55,449 bases of DNA from JAANXG01 sp049583715 (GCA_049583715.1 JBAUWJ010000017.1:1-55449), one strand, 5' to 3'; shown: positions 42,304 through 52,168, counted from the stretch's first letter. Translations and numbers: made by a program. The notes: generated from the letters alone by a model not told the origin.

Positions 42304-43287
42304 TCAGGGCGCGGGCTCGCCGAAATCGGTGTGGGTGGCCCTTTGGTAGAATTTTCTGTGGCCTTTCATGCGCAGGAAAAACCACAGTCCCGGAGCACCC
42401 GACAGCAGCAGCACGGGAATGAAGAGGAGGGCGACGGCGGCCGCGTTCTCCTGCGACATGCCCGCCGAGGTGAAAAGTGTAATGGCCGTCGCTTCCCTGA
42501 CACCGAGCCCGCCGACCGTGACCGGAATGGAGGCGGCCACCAGCACTACCGGCACGATGAAAAGGTACTGCGTCGGAGGCAGCGACGCCCCGACGCCGTA
42601 GCCCAGTATCAGGAAGATCACGATCTCCATGAGCTGTAATCCCAGGCTGATCAGGATCAAAGAAGCCAGAAGCCCGGGCCGATTCAGATAACGGTGGATA
42701 GCCTCCGTGATGTGGAGCAGCGCCGAAACCGGTCTGAAGCGATCCCAGCGCGCCAGCACGCCGTGGAAGAAGTAGTAGCTGGCCGGGAAGGACACGACCG
42801 CGATTCCGGCCAGGCCGCCGCACAACAGCCAGAACAACAGGGCCCGCAGGGCGTGAAAGAACGACGTGTCGTGGCTGAACCGGAATATCGTCACGGTCGC
42901 CAGCGCCACCATGCAGATCAGTCCCACGGCGCGCTCCGTGACGATAGGCGACACGGCCGCGGCGGCGCCATGGCCCTGGCGGTAGATGTGGTACATGCGG
43001 AAGAGGTCTCCCCCGGTGCTGGACGGCAGGAGGTTGTTGAAGAACGCGCCGATAAACGTTGGCCTCAGCAGATCGCCGTAGCCGTGGCCCAGGGCGTGGA
43101 CGCGGATCAGGAGCCACCAGCGCGTGTTCGCGATGGCCCACACCAGGGTTTGAATCGCCACCGCCAGCGGCAGCGTCCACCACTGGAGCTGCGCGGCCCG
43201 TTCCAGCACCTGCTGCCAGTCGAGCTTGGTGGCAAGGAGCGCCAGCAAGCCGAGGCTGACGATGATTTTGAGGATGCTTCTTGTCAT
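42304..43287 (-). CDS. Lysylphosphatidylglycerol synthase transmembrane (UPF0104) family protein
   Basis: A 327-residue inner-membrane protein with about eight helices. The family core NTRWWLLIRVHALGHGYGDL, GAFFNNLLPSSTGGDLFRMY and VTERAVGLICMVALA is clear, and IPVTVGGLGVREA is the second signature. Relatives are flippase-like parts of MprF or act in lipid/hopanoid trafficking. The ATG at 43287 has GGATGAG upstream; an ATG four codons earlier is also possible. It converges with the PaaK-like gene and is divergent from argC. Confidence 0.87.
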   Translation of the reverse strand: MTRSILKIIVSLGLLALLATKLDWQQVLERAAQLQWWTLPLAVAIQTLVWAIANTRWWLLIRVHALGHGYGDLLRPTFIGAFFNNLLPSSTGGDLFRMYHIYRQGHGAAAAVSPIVTERAVGLICMVALATVTIFRFSHDTSFFHALRALLFWLLCGGLAGIAVVSFPASYYFFHGVLARWDRFRPVSALLHITEAIHRYLNRPGLLASLILISLGLQLMEIVIFLILGYGVGASLPPTQYLFIVPVVLVAASIPVTVGGLGVREATAITLFTSAGMSQENAAAVALLFIPVLLLSGAPGLWFFLRMKGHRKFYQRATHTDFGEPAP

Positions 43288-43450
43288 TGGAATTCTCATC
43301 CGGCGGCCATCGGGAGCCCGATGGGGCCGGAAGCTCGACGCAATGTATCAGTGATTCCCGCTTTTAAACAGTCCGTCGGGCTATGCAGGTCCCCGGCCCC
43401 ACGGGCTATACTTGACGGCCATTCACACTCCGCGGACAGACAGTAACATC

Positions 43451-44482
43451 GTGGCGATAACGGTCGGCATCATAGGCGGCACCGGTTACACCGGCGCCGA
43501 GCTGCTGCGCATACTGGTTCGCCACCCGCACGTGGAGCTCACGGCAATCACCTCGCGCGCCGAAGCCGGCACCCCGGTGGCGGATCTGTTCCCCAATCTG
43601 CGCGGCGCCACGGACCTCCGCTTCAGTGATCCACAGGCGGTTGATCTCAAACGCTGCCAGCTCGTGTTCTCGGCAACACCGAACGGCGTGGCCATGACCC
43701 AGGCCGAGGGTCTCCTGGATGCGGGCGTTCGGCTGGTGGACCTCGCCGCGGATTTCCGCATCCGGGACAGGGCCACTTGGGAGCACTGGTACGGCATGAC
43801 CCACGCCTGCCCGGCCCTGCTCGAGCAAGCCGTCTACGGCCTCCCGGAAGTGAACCGTGAGCGCATACGGGAGGCGCGGCTGGTGGCCAATCCAGGCTGT
43901 TACGCCACGGCGGTGATACTGGCGGCGCTGCCGCTGCTGGAGGCCGAGGCGGTGGACCCCGGTGACATCATTGCCGACGCCAAGTCCGGCGTCAGCGGCG
44001 CCGGGCGCGGCGCGCAGGTGGCGACGCTGTTCGGTGAGGTTGCGGACAACTTCAAGGCCTACGGTGTCCCCGGGCACCGCCACCACCCGGAGATCGTTCA
44101 AGCCTTCCAGGATGCCGCCGGCAGCGCGGTCGGCCTGACCTTCGTGCCACATCTGGTGCCGATGATCAGGGGGATACACGCGACGGTCTATTTCAGGAGC
44201 CGGAGCCGTGATCGGGATCTGACGGCGATATTCCGGAACCGATATGCCGGTGAGCCCTTCGTGGACGTGATGGAGCCGCCCGGACATCCCGAGACCCGCT
44301 CGGTAAAGGGCACGAATATGTGCCGCATGGCCGTGCATCGCACGGGCGGTGACCGGATCATCGTGCTGTCCGTTATCGATAACCTGGTCAAAGGCGCGGC
44401 GGGGCAGGCGGTGCAGAATATGAACGTCATGCTTGAGCTTGCAGAGACTGCCGGTCTCGATCAACCGGCACTGGTGCCTTGA
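43451..44482 (+). CDS. argC: N-acetyl-gamma-glutamyl-phosphate reductase
   Basis: A 343-residue arginine biosynthesis enzyme that reduces N-acetylglutamyl phosphate with NADPH to the semialdehyde. The opening VGIIGGTGYTGAELLRIL, the active-site Cys150 in NPGCYAT, and GVPGHRHHPEI with the catalytic His are typical. The start is GTG at 43451 (MAITVG), giving the standard length; 13 further codons upstream are open but unlike the family. TATACT at about 43407 may be part of its promoter. Confidence 0.95.
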   Translation: MAITVGIIGGTGYTGAELLRILVRHPHVELTAITSRAEAGTPVADLFPNLRGATDLRFSDPQAVDLKRCQLVFSATPNGVAMTQAEGLLDAGVRLVDLAADFRIRDRATWEHWYGMTHACPALLEQAVYGLPEVNRERIREARLVANPGCYATAVILAALPLLEAEAVDPGDIIADAKSGVSGAGRGAQVATLFGEVADNFKAYGVPGHRHHPEIVQAFQDAAGSAVGLTFVPHLVPMIRGIHATVYFRSRSRDRDLTAIFRNRYAGEPFVDVMEPPGHPETRSVKGTNMCRMAVHRTGGDRIIVLSVIDNLVKGAAGQAVQNMNVMLELAETAGLDQPALVP

Positions 44483-44488
44483 TGCCCC

Positions 44489-45358
44489 ATGCTGCGAAAG
44501 CCGACCGATGAGCTCGTTATCAAGCCTCGGCTGTCAGGTCCGGTCAGGCTGTCCATAATCCTCGGGGCCATCGTCGTCATTGCCGGTTCCGGCTTCGGCG
44601 GGTACTGGGCCGGACGGTCCATCGAGTATGAGAAGCTCGCCTCGACTTCGAAACGGATCAACACGCTGGAAACCAGGCTGCGTACCAGTCAGAGCCAGCG
44701 CCAGGACATGGCGCAGGCGTACGACGCCAGCCGGGGCAAGCTGGAAGCGGAGCTCAAGGCGACGCGGGACAAGCTGGATCAGTCGCGCCGGCAGCTCGAG
44801 GACAGCGAGAGCAGTCTGAGCAAGGTGACGAGGCAGCTTCAGATCGACGAGGCGGCGTACCAGGAGCTCAGAAAGCAGCTCGACGAGTCCAACAAGCAGA
44901 TCGCGGGTCTGGCCCGCGAGCTCAAGTTCTACCGCAGCATCATCTCACCGGCAGACGGACGCAGCGGCGTTCGAATACAGGATTTCGAGCTGGAGTCGTC
45001 GGGCGGCAAGGGCGAATATCGCTACAGACTGACCTTGATCCAGGCGCTGGAGCACGAGAAGACAGTGAAGGGCAGTGTGCGCTTCGAGGTCAACGGCACC
45101 CAGGACGGAGCCGCTAAATCGATACACGTGCCTGACTCGTCACAGGAGCCCATCTCCGCGGAATTCAAGTACTTCCAGAACTTTGCGGGCACGATAACGC
45201 TGCCCGAGGGTTTCGCGCCGGCGGAGGTCAAGGTGATATTCCATTCTTCCGACAACGCCGTCGTGGAACGTACATATCCCTGGCCCATGCACGGCTTCCG
45301 AGAGCGGGGGTGGGCCCTGGCACGCGCCGGGATCGAGGCTCGGTCCAGGGGCAGTTGA
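44489..45358 (+). CDS. DUF6776 family membrane-anchored coiled-coil protein
   Basis: A 289-residue protein. A cytoplasmic start is followed by one helix (LSIILGAIVVIAGSGFGGYWAG, about residues 21-42), a long coiled coil (about 45-145, for example KLEAELKATRDKLDQSRRQLE), and a beta-rich periplasmic domain with FYRSIISPADGRSGVRIQDF and FQNFAGTITLPEGF. This is the DUF6776 layout. The gene sits between argC and bactofilin, as in other gammaproteobacteria, and starts 6 bp after argC. It probably links envelope and bactofilin structures; this is inferred. Confidence 0.83.
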   Translation: MLRKPTDELVIKPRLSGPVRLSIILGAIVVIAGSGFGGYWAGRSIEYEKLASTSKRINTLETRLRTSQSQRQDMAQAYDASRGKLEAELKATRDKLDQSRRQLEDSESSLSKVTRQLQIDEAAYQELRKQLDESNKQIAGLARELKFYRSIISPADGRSGVRIQDFELESSGGKGEYRYRLTLIQALEHEKTVKGSVRFEVNGTQDGAAKSIHVPDSSQEPISAEFKYFQNFAGTITLPEGFAPAEVKVIFHSSDNAVVERTYPWPMHGFRERGWALARAGIEARSRGS

Positions 45359-45523
45359 GGGCGGCGGTCGGTGACCTGCGCAGGGGGGCGCGTACCCGCG
45401 CGCGGCAAATGCCGGATTCATCGGTGTTTCCTCGAAAAGGGGGACGGACTCCCGCAGCCGCGGCGCAAATGATCTACAATACTTGCCAGCGAACTTCCAC
45501 CCAAGACATGCAGGAGAGAAGAC

Positions 45524-46036
45524 ATGCTCGGTAACAAGAAGCCCAGTGCCCCAAGCAGCGCGCCCCCGCCGGTCGCGAGCGGGAAGCCGGTCGATACGAT
45601 CGACACCCTGATCGGTCAGAAGGCGGTGTTCAAGGGGGACCTGGAGTTTACGGGGGGGCTGCGCGTCGATGGACACATCAAGGGGAACGTGATCGCCAGG
45701 GACGAGAGCAACAGCACGGTTGTCGTGAGCGACTCGGGAGAGATAGAGGGCAACATCACCGTACCTCACGTCGTCATCAACGGCACCGTCAACGGAAACA
45801 TCAAATCCAGCGGACGCGTAGAACTGCAATCCAGGTCCAGGATCAATGGAGACGTCCACTACAAGGCGGTTGAAATGGAGCTCGGCGCCTCCATTAATGG
45901 TAATCTGGTGTGCGATCCTGCCGGCGGCCAGAGTGCCGGCGGGGTGGGCCGCAGCCCCGCCGGTGCGGCGGGATTCGGGAGTGTTTCCGAGCAAAGGCCC
46001 GACCCCTCGCGGCCCGCAGCGGCCAAGACCGGATGA
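45524..46036 (+). CDS. Bactofilin family cytoskeletal protein
   Basis: A 170-residue bactofilin. The beta-helix core covers about residues 25-135, with DTLIGQKAVFKGDLEFTGG, LRVDGHIKGNVIAR, VSDSGEIEGNITVPHVVING and TVNGNIKSSGRVELQSRSRI. Both ends are Pro/Gly/Ala-rich and disordered. Bactofilins polymerise without nucleotide and position cell-envelope enzymes. It follows the DUF6776 gene and precedes erpA, the order I recall from relatives. A TACAAT at 45475-45480 may be a -10 box. Confidence 0.92.
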   Translation: MLGNKKPSAPSSAPPPVASGKPVDTIDTLIGQKAVFKGDLEFTGGLRVDGHIKGNVIARDESNSTVVVSDSGEIEGNITVPHVVINGTVNGNIKSSGRVELQSRSRINGDVHYKAVEMELGASINGNLVCDPAGGQSAGGVGRSPAGAAGFGSVSEQRPDPSRPAAAKTG

Positions 46037-46085
46037 GTTTGATATTGATCGTGAGTGACTGACTGACAGAGTCGAGGTTGACTAG

Positions 46086-46439
46086 ATGAGTGTTCCGGCT
46101 ACAGAGATGCCTGCGCCCGTGGATTTCACGAACAGCGCAGCCGCCAAGGTCAAGGCCTTGATCGAGGAAGAGGACAACGACGCCCTGAAGCTTCGCGTGT
46201 TCATCCAGGGAGGGGGCTGCTCGGGATTCCAGTACGGGTTCACTTTCGAAGAGGAGCGACAGGACGACGACACCGCCGTCGAAAAGGGCGGTGTGACCCT
46301 GCTGATCGACCCGATGAGCCTGCAGTACCTCATGGGTGCGAAGATCGACTACAAGGAAGACCTGGAGGGGGCCCGTTTCGTCATCAACAATCCCAACGCC
46401 ACCACGACCTGCGGCTGCGGGTCCTCTTTCTCCGCCTGA
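46086..46439 (+). CDS. erpA: Iron-sulfur cluster insertion protein ErpA
   Basis: A 117-residue A-type Fe-S carrier. The three ligand cysteines are Cys45 (GGGCSGFQYGF), Cys109 and Cys111 (TTCGCGSSF). The N-terminal FTNSAAAKVKALIEEE is typical of ErpA. It hands clusters to isoprenoid and respiratory enzymes. It converges with anmK. Confidence 0.94.
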   Translation: MSVPATEMPAPVDFTNSAAAKVKALIEEEDNDALKLRVFIQGGGCSGFQYGFTFEEERQDDDTAVEKGGVTLLIDPMSLQYLMGAKIDYKEDLEGARFVINNPNATTTCGCGSSFSA

Positions 46440-46483
46440 GTCTTTCTCGGTTCGAGCAGGGGGTGCGCGGCGCCTGAACGCGT

Positions 46484-47617
46484 CTACGCTACCGGCCGGG
46501 CGCGGCATCCGGCCGGGGTGTGTATCTCTCCCAACAGGACTTCGCGCGTCGCGCCCGTGACGCTCGGCAGGTTGCCGGGCCGGCCGCGCATCCGGCGATG
46601 GGCAAGCCAGGCGAACGCGCAGGCCTCGACCCAGTCGGGCGACAGCCCAAGGGCTGCGGTCGTCGAAACCTTTCCCGCGGCCATCGACCCCAACCGCGCC
46701 ATCAGGGCCGTGTTGTGGGCGCCGCCCCCACAGATGTAAATCTCGTCGTCGGTGCCGCCGCCCCGGACGCGGTCGATCGCCTCGCTGATGCTGCGCGCCG
46801 TCACCTCCAGCAGCCCCGCCTGGATGTCCACCGGATCTTCGTCCCGCCATCCCGGGTAGCGGGCTTTCAACCACTCGAGGTGGAAATACTCGCGCCCGGT
46901 GCTCTTCGGCGGCGGGGCTGCGAAATAAGGGTCGGCCAGCAGAGCCTGTACGAACTCCCCTCCCGCGCGACCCCGTGCAGCCCACTCGCCGCCGGCATCG
47001 AATGCCTTGCCGGTATGCGCATAGCACCACTGATCCATCAGGGTGTTGCCGGGTCCCGTGTCGAAACCCGTGACGGATGCGTCGGGGTCCGCCGGGAGCC
47101 GGGTCACATTTGCGATGCCGCCGATGTTGACCACCATCCGCTCGATACCGCCGGTTCGGAACATGGCGTTATGGAACGCCGGCGCCAGCGGGGCGCCCTG
47201 TCCACCCGCTCGAAGGTCGTTGGCCCGGAAGTCGCCCACCGTGGTCACGCCGGTGAGGTCCGCGATCCGCTGCGGGTCCCCGAGCTGGATCGTGACGGGC
47301 GGGTCGTCTCCGGGGCCGTGGTAGATGGTCTGGCCGTGACTGCCTATGGCGGTGATGCTGCCGTCCGGCCCCGCGTCCTCTATCAGCTCCGCGGCGAGCC
47401 CCGCGAAGTCCGCGCCGAGCTGCTCGTCGAGACCTGTGATCTCCGTTTCCTCCACGTCGGGATAAGACCGGATGACAGACTCGATCGAGGCTTTGACGGC
47501 ACCGGAGTGAACCCGGGAACGGGTGGCGAGCAGGCGGAACCCGTCGTCGGTCACATCCACGAGGGCACCGTCCATGCCGTCGGCGCTGGTTCCCGACATC
47601 AGGCCGATATAGAGCAT
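46484..47617 (-). CDS. anmK: Anhydro-N-acetylmuramic acid kinase
   Basis: A 377-residue kinase of the cell-wall recycling route. It turns anhMurNAc into MurNAc-6-phosphate with ATP. YIGLMSGTSADGMDGALVD opens the protein; IGSHGQTIYHGPG, VNIGGIANVT, TGFDTGPGNTLMDQW and the C-terminal LSPDWVEACAFAWLAHR are typical. The ATG at 47617 is chosen by homology. In pseudomonads an M23 peptidase gene lies between anmK and tyrS; it is absent here. Confidence 0.94.
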   Translation of the reverse strand: MLYIGLMSGTSADGMDGALVDVTDDGFRLLATRSRVHSGAVKASIESVIRSYPDVEETEITGLDEQLGADFAGLAAELIEDAGPDGSITAIGSHGQTIYHGPGDDPPVTIQLGDPQRIADLTGVTTVGDFRANDLRAGGQGAPLAPAFHNAMFRTGGIERMVVNIGGIANVTRLPADPDASVTGFDTGPGNTLMDQWCYAHTGKAFDAGGEWAARGRAGGEFVQALLADPYFAAPPPKSTGREYFHLEWLKARYPGWRDEDPVDIQAGLLEVTARSISEAIDRVRGGGTDDEIYICGGGAHNTALMARLGSMAAGKVSTTAALGLSPDWVEACAFAWLAHRRMRGRPGNLPSVTGATREVLLGEIHTPAGCRARPVA

Positions 47618-47877
47618 GTCAGCGCACAACACTCCGTGCCGGGAGCGCTCCGGAGGTCCGGGTCAACCCGCACGGCCGCGTGTACATCTTGCCCGAGGTC
47701 TCACCGCGGCGTACTCTGTAGCGCTTTCGTCTGATCTTCACTTTCACATATCGGCCCGACGTGCATCGGGAACGCGTCTTGATGTCGAGAACATAATGTA
47801 ATGACTCCTGCGATGATGGTCAAAACTGGAAAATTCATCTCCACTCCCGGGCCGCGGCGGCCACCTCGACCCCGTCC

Positions 47878-49077
47878 ATGAAGGACATCGAAGCGCTGGC
47901 TGAGATCGAGCGGGGCGCACACGAGATCATTCACTCCGAGGACCTGGCCGAGCGCTTGAGCTCGGGCAGGCGCCTGGTGGTCAAGACGGGTTTTGACCCC
48001 ACCGCCCCGGACCTCCATCTCGGGCACACCGTGCTGATCAACAAGATGCGCCAGTTCCAGGACCTGGGGCACGACGTGGTGTTCCTGATCGGCGACTTTA
48101 CGGGGATGATCGGCGACCCGTCCGGCAAGAACGCGACCCGTCCGCCGCTCAGCGAGGAGCAGATCCGGGAGAATGCCAGGACCTACGAGGAGCAGGTGTT
48201 CAAGATCCTGGATCCGGAGCGCACCCGCATCGAGTTCAATTCCAGGTGGATGATCGAGCTGGGCGCCGCCGGCATGGTGAAGCTCGCGGCCCAGCACACC
48301 GTGGCCCGGATGCTCGAGCGGGACGATTTCCATAAGCGCTACGGCGACGGCAAGCCCATCGCCATCCACGAGTTCCTGTATCCCCTGGTACAGGGCTACG
48401 ATTCGGTGGCGCTCGAGGCCGACGTCGAGCTCGGGGGCACCGACCAGAAGTTCAACCTGCTGGTGGGCCGTCACCTGCAGCAGGTTTACGGCCAGAAGCC
48501 TCAGATCGTGCTGACCATGCCCTTGCTGGAAGGGACGGACGGCGTGAGCAAGATGTCCAAATCCCTGGATAACTACGTCGGCGTAGCCGAGCCGGCAAGA
48601 ATCATGTTCGGCAAGATCATGAGCATCTCGGATGAGCTGATGTGGCGGTGGTACGACCTCTTGTCCCTGAAGCCGGACGCCTTGATCAAGGCACGGCGGC
48701 GCGCGGCGGAAAGAGGGGAGGAGAACCCTCGCGATATCAAGTGGGATCTCGCCAGCGAGATCGTCGAGCGGTTCCACGGACGGAATGAGCTCCAGTTGGC
48801 TCAGAGAGACTTCATCGCACGCTTCCGTAAACACGAGCTTCCGGACGAGATCCCCGAGATCGCGGTCCAGGCGCCCGAAGGATCGCTGCCCCTGGCCAAC
48901 GTCCTCAAGCTGGCGGCGCTGACCAGCAGCACCTCCGATGCCCACCGTATGGTCAAGCAGGGGGCCGTGAAGGTGGACGGAGAGCGGGTGGAGGACAGCC
49001 GGGTCGAGATCGCCGCCGGCAGTCGGCACGTCTACCAGGTGGGCAAGCGCAGGATTGCCCGTATTACCGTCCAGTAA
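47878..49077 (+). CDS. tyrS: Tyrosyl-tRNA synthetase
   Basis: A 399-residue class I aminoacyl-tRNA synthetase. The HIGH-type motif is HLGH (residues 47-50), KMSKS is at 225-229, and GGTDQKFNLL contacts tyrosine. An S4 RNA-binding domain ends the protein (from about 335: GSLPLANVLKLAALTSSTSD, VKQGAVKVDGERV). This is the TyrS form found near rrn operons in gammaproteobacteria. No ribosome site is seen before the ATG at 47878. Confidence 0.94.
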   Translation: MKDIEALAEIERGAHEIIHSEDLAERLSSGRRLVVKTGFDPTAPDLHLGHTVLINKMRQFQDLGHDVVFLIGDFTGMIGDPSGKNATRPPLSEEQIRENARTYEEQVFKILDPERTRIEFNSRWMIELGAAGMVKLAAQHTVARMLERDDFHKRYGDGKPIAIHEFLYPLVQGYDSVALEADVELGGTDQKFNLLVGRHLQQVYGQKPQIVLTMPLLEGTDGVSKMSKSLDNYVGVAEPARIMFGKIMSISDELMWRWYDLLSLKPDALIKARRRAAERGEENPRDIKWDLASEIVERFHGRNELQLAQRDFIARFRKHELPDEIPEIAVQAPEGSLPLANVLKLAALTSSTSDAHRMVKQGAVKVDGERVEDSRVEIAAGSRHVYQVGKRRIARITVQ

Positions 49078-49129
49078 GCGGCGTGTGAGCACGCCGCGTG
49101 GATGGGACGGGAAGGGCAGGGAGGACCGG

Positions 49130-50062
49130 TTGGAACGCGGGACGTCCGCGGCGGGGCCGGAGATTCCGGGCCGCCCCGCTCCGCCCCAGCTGGCCGTGGG
49201 CACGGCGGCTTCCATCGCATTGCTGCTCTGGAGCGGCACGGCCGTTGCCAACAAGATCGCCGTCGGACAAATAGACCCACTGACGGCGGGCGTGCTGCGG
49301 TCCATGCTCGCCGGACTCATCGCCATTGTGATCGCCGTCGCGGGACGACTGCCACTCCCCCCGGGGCGCGCCGACAAGACACTGCTGGTAATCGCCGGCA
49401 CGGCGTCGTTCGCGGTCTGGCCCATGCTGTTGTCGCTCGGACTGGGGAATACCACGGCGAGCCACAGCGCACTGATCATGGCGTTGATTCCCGTCTTCAC
49501 GGGCCTGATTGCGGCCGGGTTCTCCCGCCGGACGCCGCGCCTGGGCTGGTTCTCCGGGGCGGGCCTGGCGCTGGCCGGTACCGTCGTGCTCGTCGCCGGG
49601 CGCGGCGGCGCTGTGACGACCGGCGGTGCGAGCCCGGTGGGCGATCTCATCGTGCTGGCGGGAGTCGGTGTCTGCGCGCTCGGCTACGTGGCGGGCGGCC
49701 GCTTGACGCCGTTGATTGGAACCCGCGCCACGACTTTCTGGGGGCTGGCCTGCGCCTCCGTCGTGTTGATTCCGGTATTCATCGTGCTTGCGCCCCGCAC
49801 CGACTGGGGTGCCGTATCGCCGGCCGGCTGGGGCGGCATCGTCTACATGACTTTGATGTCCTCGCTGCTGGGCTACTCGCTCTGGTTCTGGGCACTGGGC
49901 CACGGCGGCATTGCCCGCATCGGGTCGTGGCAGTTCTGTCAGCCGGTGATTACGCTGGTTCTCGCCGCCGTGATCCTCGGAGAGGCTGTGACCCTTCCGC
50001 TGTCGCTCGCCGGCGTCGTCATTCTTGCCGGCACCTGGCTGGCCCAGCGCAACGCCGCATGA
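49130..50062 (+). CDS. DMT superfamily (EamA) transporter
   Basis: A 310-residue inner-membrane protein with about ten helices in two EamA repeats. Recognisable parts are SIALLLWSGTAVANKIAVG, LRSMLAGLIAIVIAVAG, NTTASHSALIMALIPVFTGL and the second repeat from about residue 155. It ends LAGVVILAGTWLAQR. The chosen start is TTG at 49130, 5 nt after GGGAGG; the frame is open up into tyrS. The substrate is unknown; relatives export amino acids or metabolites. It lies 52 bp after tyrS. Confidence 0.85.
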   Translation: MERGTSAAGPEIPGRPAPPQLAVGTAASIALLLWSGTAVANKIAVGQIDPLTAGVLRSMLAGLIAIVIAVAGRLPLPPGRADKTLLVIAGTASFAVWPMLLSLGLGNTTASHSALIMALIPVFTGLIAAGFSRRTPRLGWFSGAGLALAGTVVLVAGRGGAVTTGGASPVGDLIVLAGVGVCALGYVAGGRLTPLIGTRATTFWGLACASVVLIPVFIVLAPRTDWGAVSPAGWGGIVYMTLMSSLLGYSLWFWALGHGGIARIGSWQFCQPVITLVLAAVILGEAVTLPLSLAGVVILAGTWLAQRNAA

Positions 50063-50164
50063 TGAGAGCCGCTCTGTTCGGGTTGCTCTTCCACTGGCCG
50101 GGATTCGTCCCGGCGCAACGTACGTCGGGCCCAGGGTCCGACCCAGACAACGGAGACGATTGCA

Positions 50165-50545
50165 ATGACCGACGAACTGTTTGAACGAGGATTGAAGATA
50201 CGCAAGGAAGTACTCGGCGCGGAGCACGTCGAGAAGAGTCTCGCGAGCGCCGACGAATTCACCCAACCGATGCAGGAGCTCGTTACGAAGTACTGCTGGG
50301 GAGAGGTATGGAACCGGCCGGGCCTTACCAGGCAGCAGCGCAGCATGATCAACCTGGCCATGATCAGCGCCCTCAACCGGCCGCATGAGCTGCGCCTGCA
50401 CGTCCGCGGTGCGCTCAACAACGGCCTGTCCCGTGACACGATCCGCGAGATCCTGTTGCAAGTGGCGATCTACTGCGGCGTGCCCGCGGCCATCGACTCG
50501 TTCCGCACGGCCCGGGAAGTGTTCGACGAGATCGACCAGTCCTGA
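50165..50545 (+). CDS. Carboxymuconolactone decarboxylase family protein
   Basis: A 126-residue helical protein like 4-carboxymuconolactone decarboxylase (PcaC). FERGLKIRKEVLGAEHVEKS, FTQPMQELVTKYCWGEVWNR, LTRQQRSMINLAMISALNR, HVRGALNNGLSRDTIREILL and AIYCGVPAAIDSFRTA cover the whole domain. A peroxidase-type CxxC is missing. A role in aromatic acid degradation is possible, but no other pca genes are nearby, so the true substrate is open. The ATG follows GGAG. Confidence 0.9.
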   Translation: MTDELFERGLKIRKEVLGAEHVEKSLASADEFTQPMQELVTKYCWGEVWNRPGLTRQQRSMINLAMISALNRPHELRLHVRGALNNGLSRDTIREILLQVAIYCGVPAAIDSFRTAREVFDEIDQS

Positions 50546-50683
50546 ACAGCGGGCACCAGATGTTGCTCCTCACCCAAACCTCGATCAATCGTGGAGAGCC
50601 GGCGCCCCCCTGCGGTAGACTCCTACGTCTGCCCACTGGCTACTGAATCCATCCACCCTCAAGCATTCCGGAGGCGTACAACC

Positions 50684-51793
50684 GTGGAAACGAAAGCTGC
50701 CGTCGCCCACAAGGCGGGCGAGCCCCTGACCATAGAAACTCTCAATCTCGACGGCCCTGCGAAGGGGGAAGTACTGGTGGAGATCAAGGCGACCGGGGTC
50801 TGCCACACGGACGAGTTCACCCTCTCCGGGGCCGACCCGGAAGGCATCTTCCCGGCAGTCCTGGGGCACGAGGGGGCGGGAGTCGTCGTGGATACCGGTC
50901 CGGGAGTCACCAGTGTGTCCAAAGGTGATCACGTGATTCCGCTGTATACACCCGAGTGCCGCCAGTGCGAGTACTGCACCAGCGGCAAGACCAATCTCTG
51001 CCAGGCCATCCGGGTCACCCAGGGCCAGGGATTGATGCCCGACGGGACCAGCCGGTTCAGGCTGGGCAAGGACACGATCTACCACTATATGGGGACGTCT
51101 ACGTTCTCGAACTACACCGTGCTGCCGGAGATCGCCGTCGCCAAGGTGCGCGAGGACGCACCCTTCGACAAGATCTGCTACATCGGCTGCGGCGTGACCA
51201 CCGGCATTGGTGCCGTCGTCAACACCGCCGAGGTGGAACCGGGCGCCAATTGCGTGGTATTCGGCCTCGGCGGCATCGGGCTGAACGTGGTCCAGGGGCT
51301 GCGGATGGTCGGCGCGGACAAGATCGTCGGGGTCGACATCAACCCCGGTCGGCGGGAGCTGGCGGAGAGCTTCGGGATGACCCATTTCGTGAACCCGACC
51401 GAGGTCGAGGGCGACTTGGTGCCCTACCTGGTCGATCTGACCGGCGGCGGGGCGGATTACAGCTTCGAGTGTATCGGCAAGGTCGAGGTCATGCGCCAGG
51501 CCCTGGAATGCTGCCACAAGGGGTGGGGGGAGTCGGTGATCATCGGCGTGGCCGGCGCTGGCCAGGAAATCTCGACCCGTCCCTTCCAGCTCGTGACCGG
51601 GCGCGTTTGGCGGGGAACGGCCTTCGGCGGGGCCAAGGGCCGCACCGACGTTCCGAAGATCGTGGACTGGTACATGAACGGGAAGATCCAGATCGACCCG
51701 CTGATTACCCACACCATGCCGCTGGAGGACATCAACGAGGCATTCGACCTGATGCACGCCGGCGAATCGATCCGCAGTGTCGTGATGTTCTAA
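50684..51793 (+). CDS. frmA: S-(hydroxymethyl)glutathione dehydrogenase / class III alcohol dehydrogenase
   Basis: A 369-residue zinc alcohol dehydrogenase of class III. It oxidises S-hydroxymethylglutathione, the adduct of formaldehyde. Catalytic zinc ligands are Cys in ATGVCHTDE, His in LGHEGAG and Cys in IGCGVTTG. Structural zinc is held by CRQCEYCTSGKTNLC. The NAD motif is FGLGGIGLNVVQG. The GTG at 50684 has GGAGG 9 nt upstream, and gives the standard length. An S-formylglutathione hydrolase gene is not adjacent. It stands 138 bp after the CMD gene and directly upstream of the rrn region. Confidence 0.94.
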   Translation: METKAAVAHKAGEPLTIETLNLDGPAKGEVLVEIKATGVCHTDEFTLSGADPEGIFPAVLGHEGAGVVVDTGPGVTSVSKGDHVIPLYTPECRQCEYCTSGKTNLCQAIRVTQGQGLMPDGTSRFRLGKDTIYHYMGTSTFSNYTVLPEIAVAKVREDAPFDKICYIGCGVTTGIGAVVNTAEVEPGANCVVFGLGGIGLNVVQGLRMVGADKIVGVDINPGRRELAESFGMTHFVNPTEVEGDLVPYLVDLTGGGADYSFECIGKVEVMRQALECCHKGWGESVIIGVAGAGQEISTRPFQLVTGRVWRGTAFGGAKGRTDVPKIVDWYMNGKIQIDPLITHTMPLEDINEAFDLMHAGESIRSVVMF

Positions 51794-52168
51794 AGAGGTC
51801 CCGTTGCGCACCGGCGGAGATGCCTGCCGGCGGGGTGGCTGCCCCGGGATCGCCAATACCGGGGTGGTTGCAAACGGGGGCCCGGAATTCGGCCGTTTGC
51901 GCGGCAAGGATACGGTGCGCGCGCCGCCCTTGGCCCCGCCTCGGTGGCGAGGCCCGAACCGGGGTCGCCTGCGTTCGTCCGGGGGTCCTGAGCCGCCAAA
52001 AGGCTTGTCGACAATGGATACGCGGAGGCGGTACGATCCGCTTTCCTCGGCGGTGCCTCGGCCCTGAGTGCCCGCGATCCCCACTCCCAGCGGGACCGGG
52101 GGGCAAAGATCCGAATTCCCTATTCTTTAACCGAATTCGGCGTATAATAAAAAGTTCGCTCCGCTGTG
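51794..52168. other. Intergenic region upstream of the rrn promoter
   Basis: A hairpin with arms GCAAACGG (51870-51877) and CCGTTTGC (51893-51900) may end the frmA transcript although no T-run follows. An extra TATAAT at 52143-52148 could be a second rrn -10 box, but a -35 for it is not obvious. No gene was found. Confidence 0.5.

Noticed and set aside
47701..49650. A 649-codon minus-strand frame over tyrS
   Set aside because: It is antisense to tyrS and the DMT transporter and has no recognisable domain.
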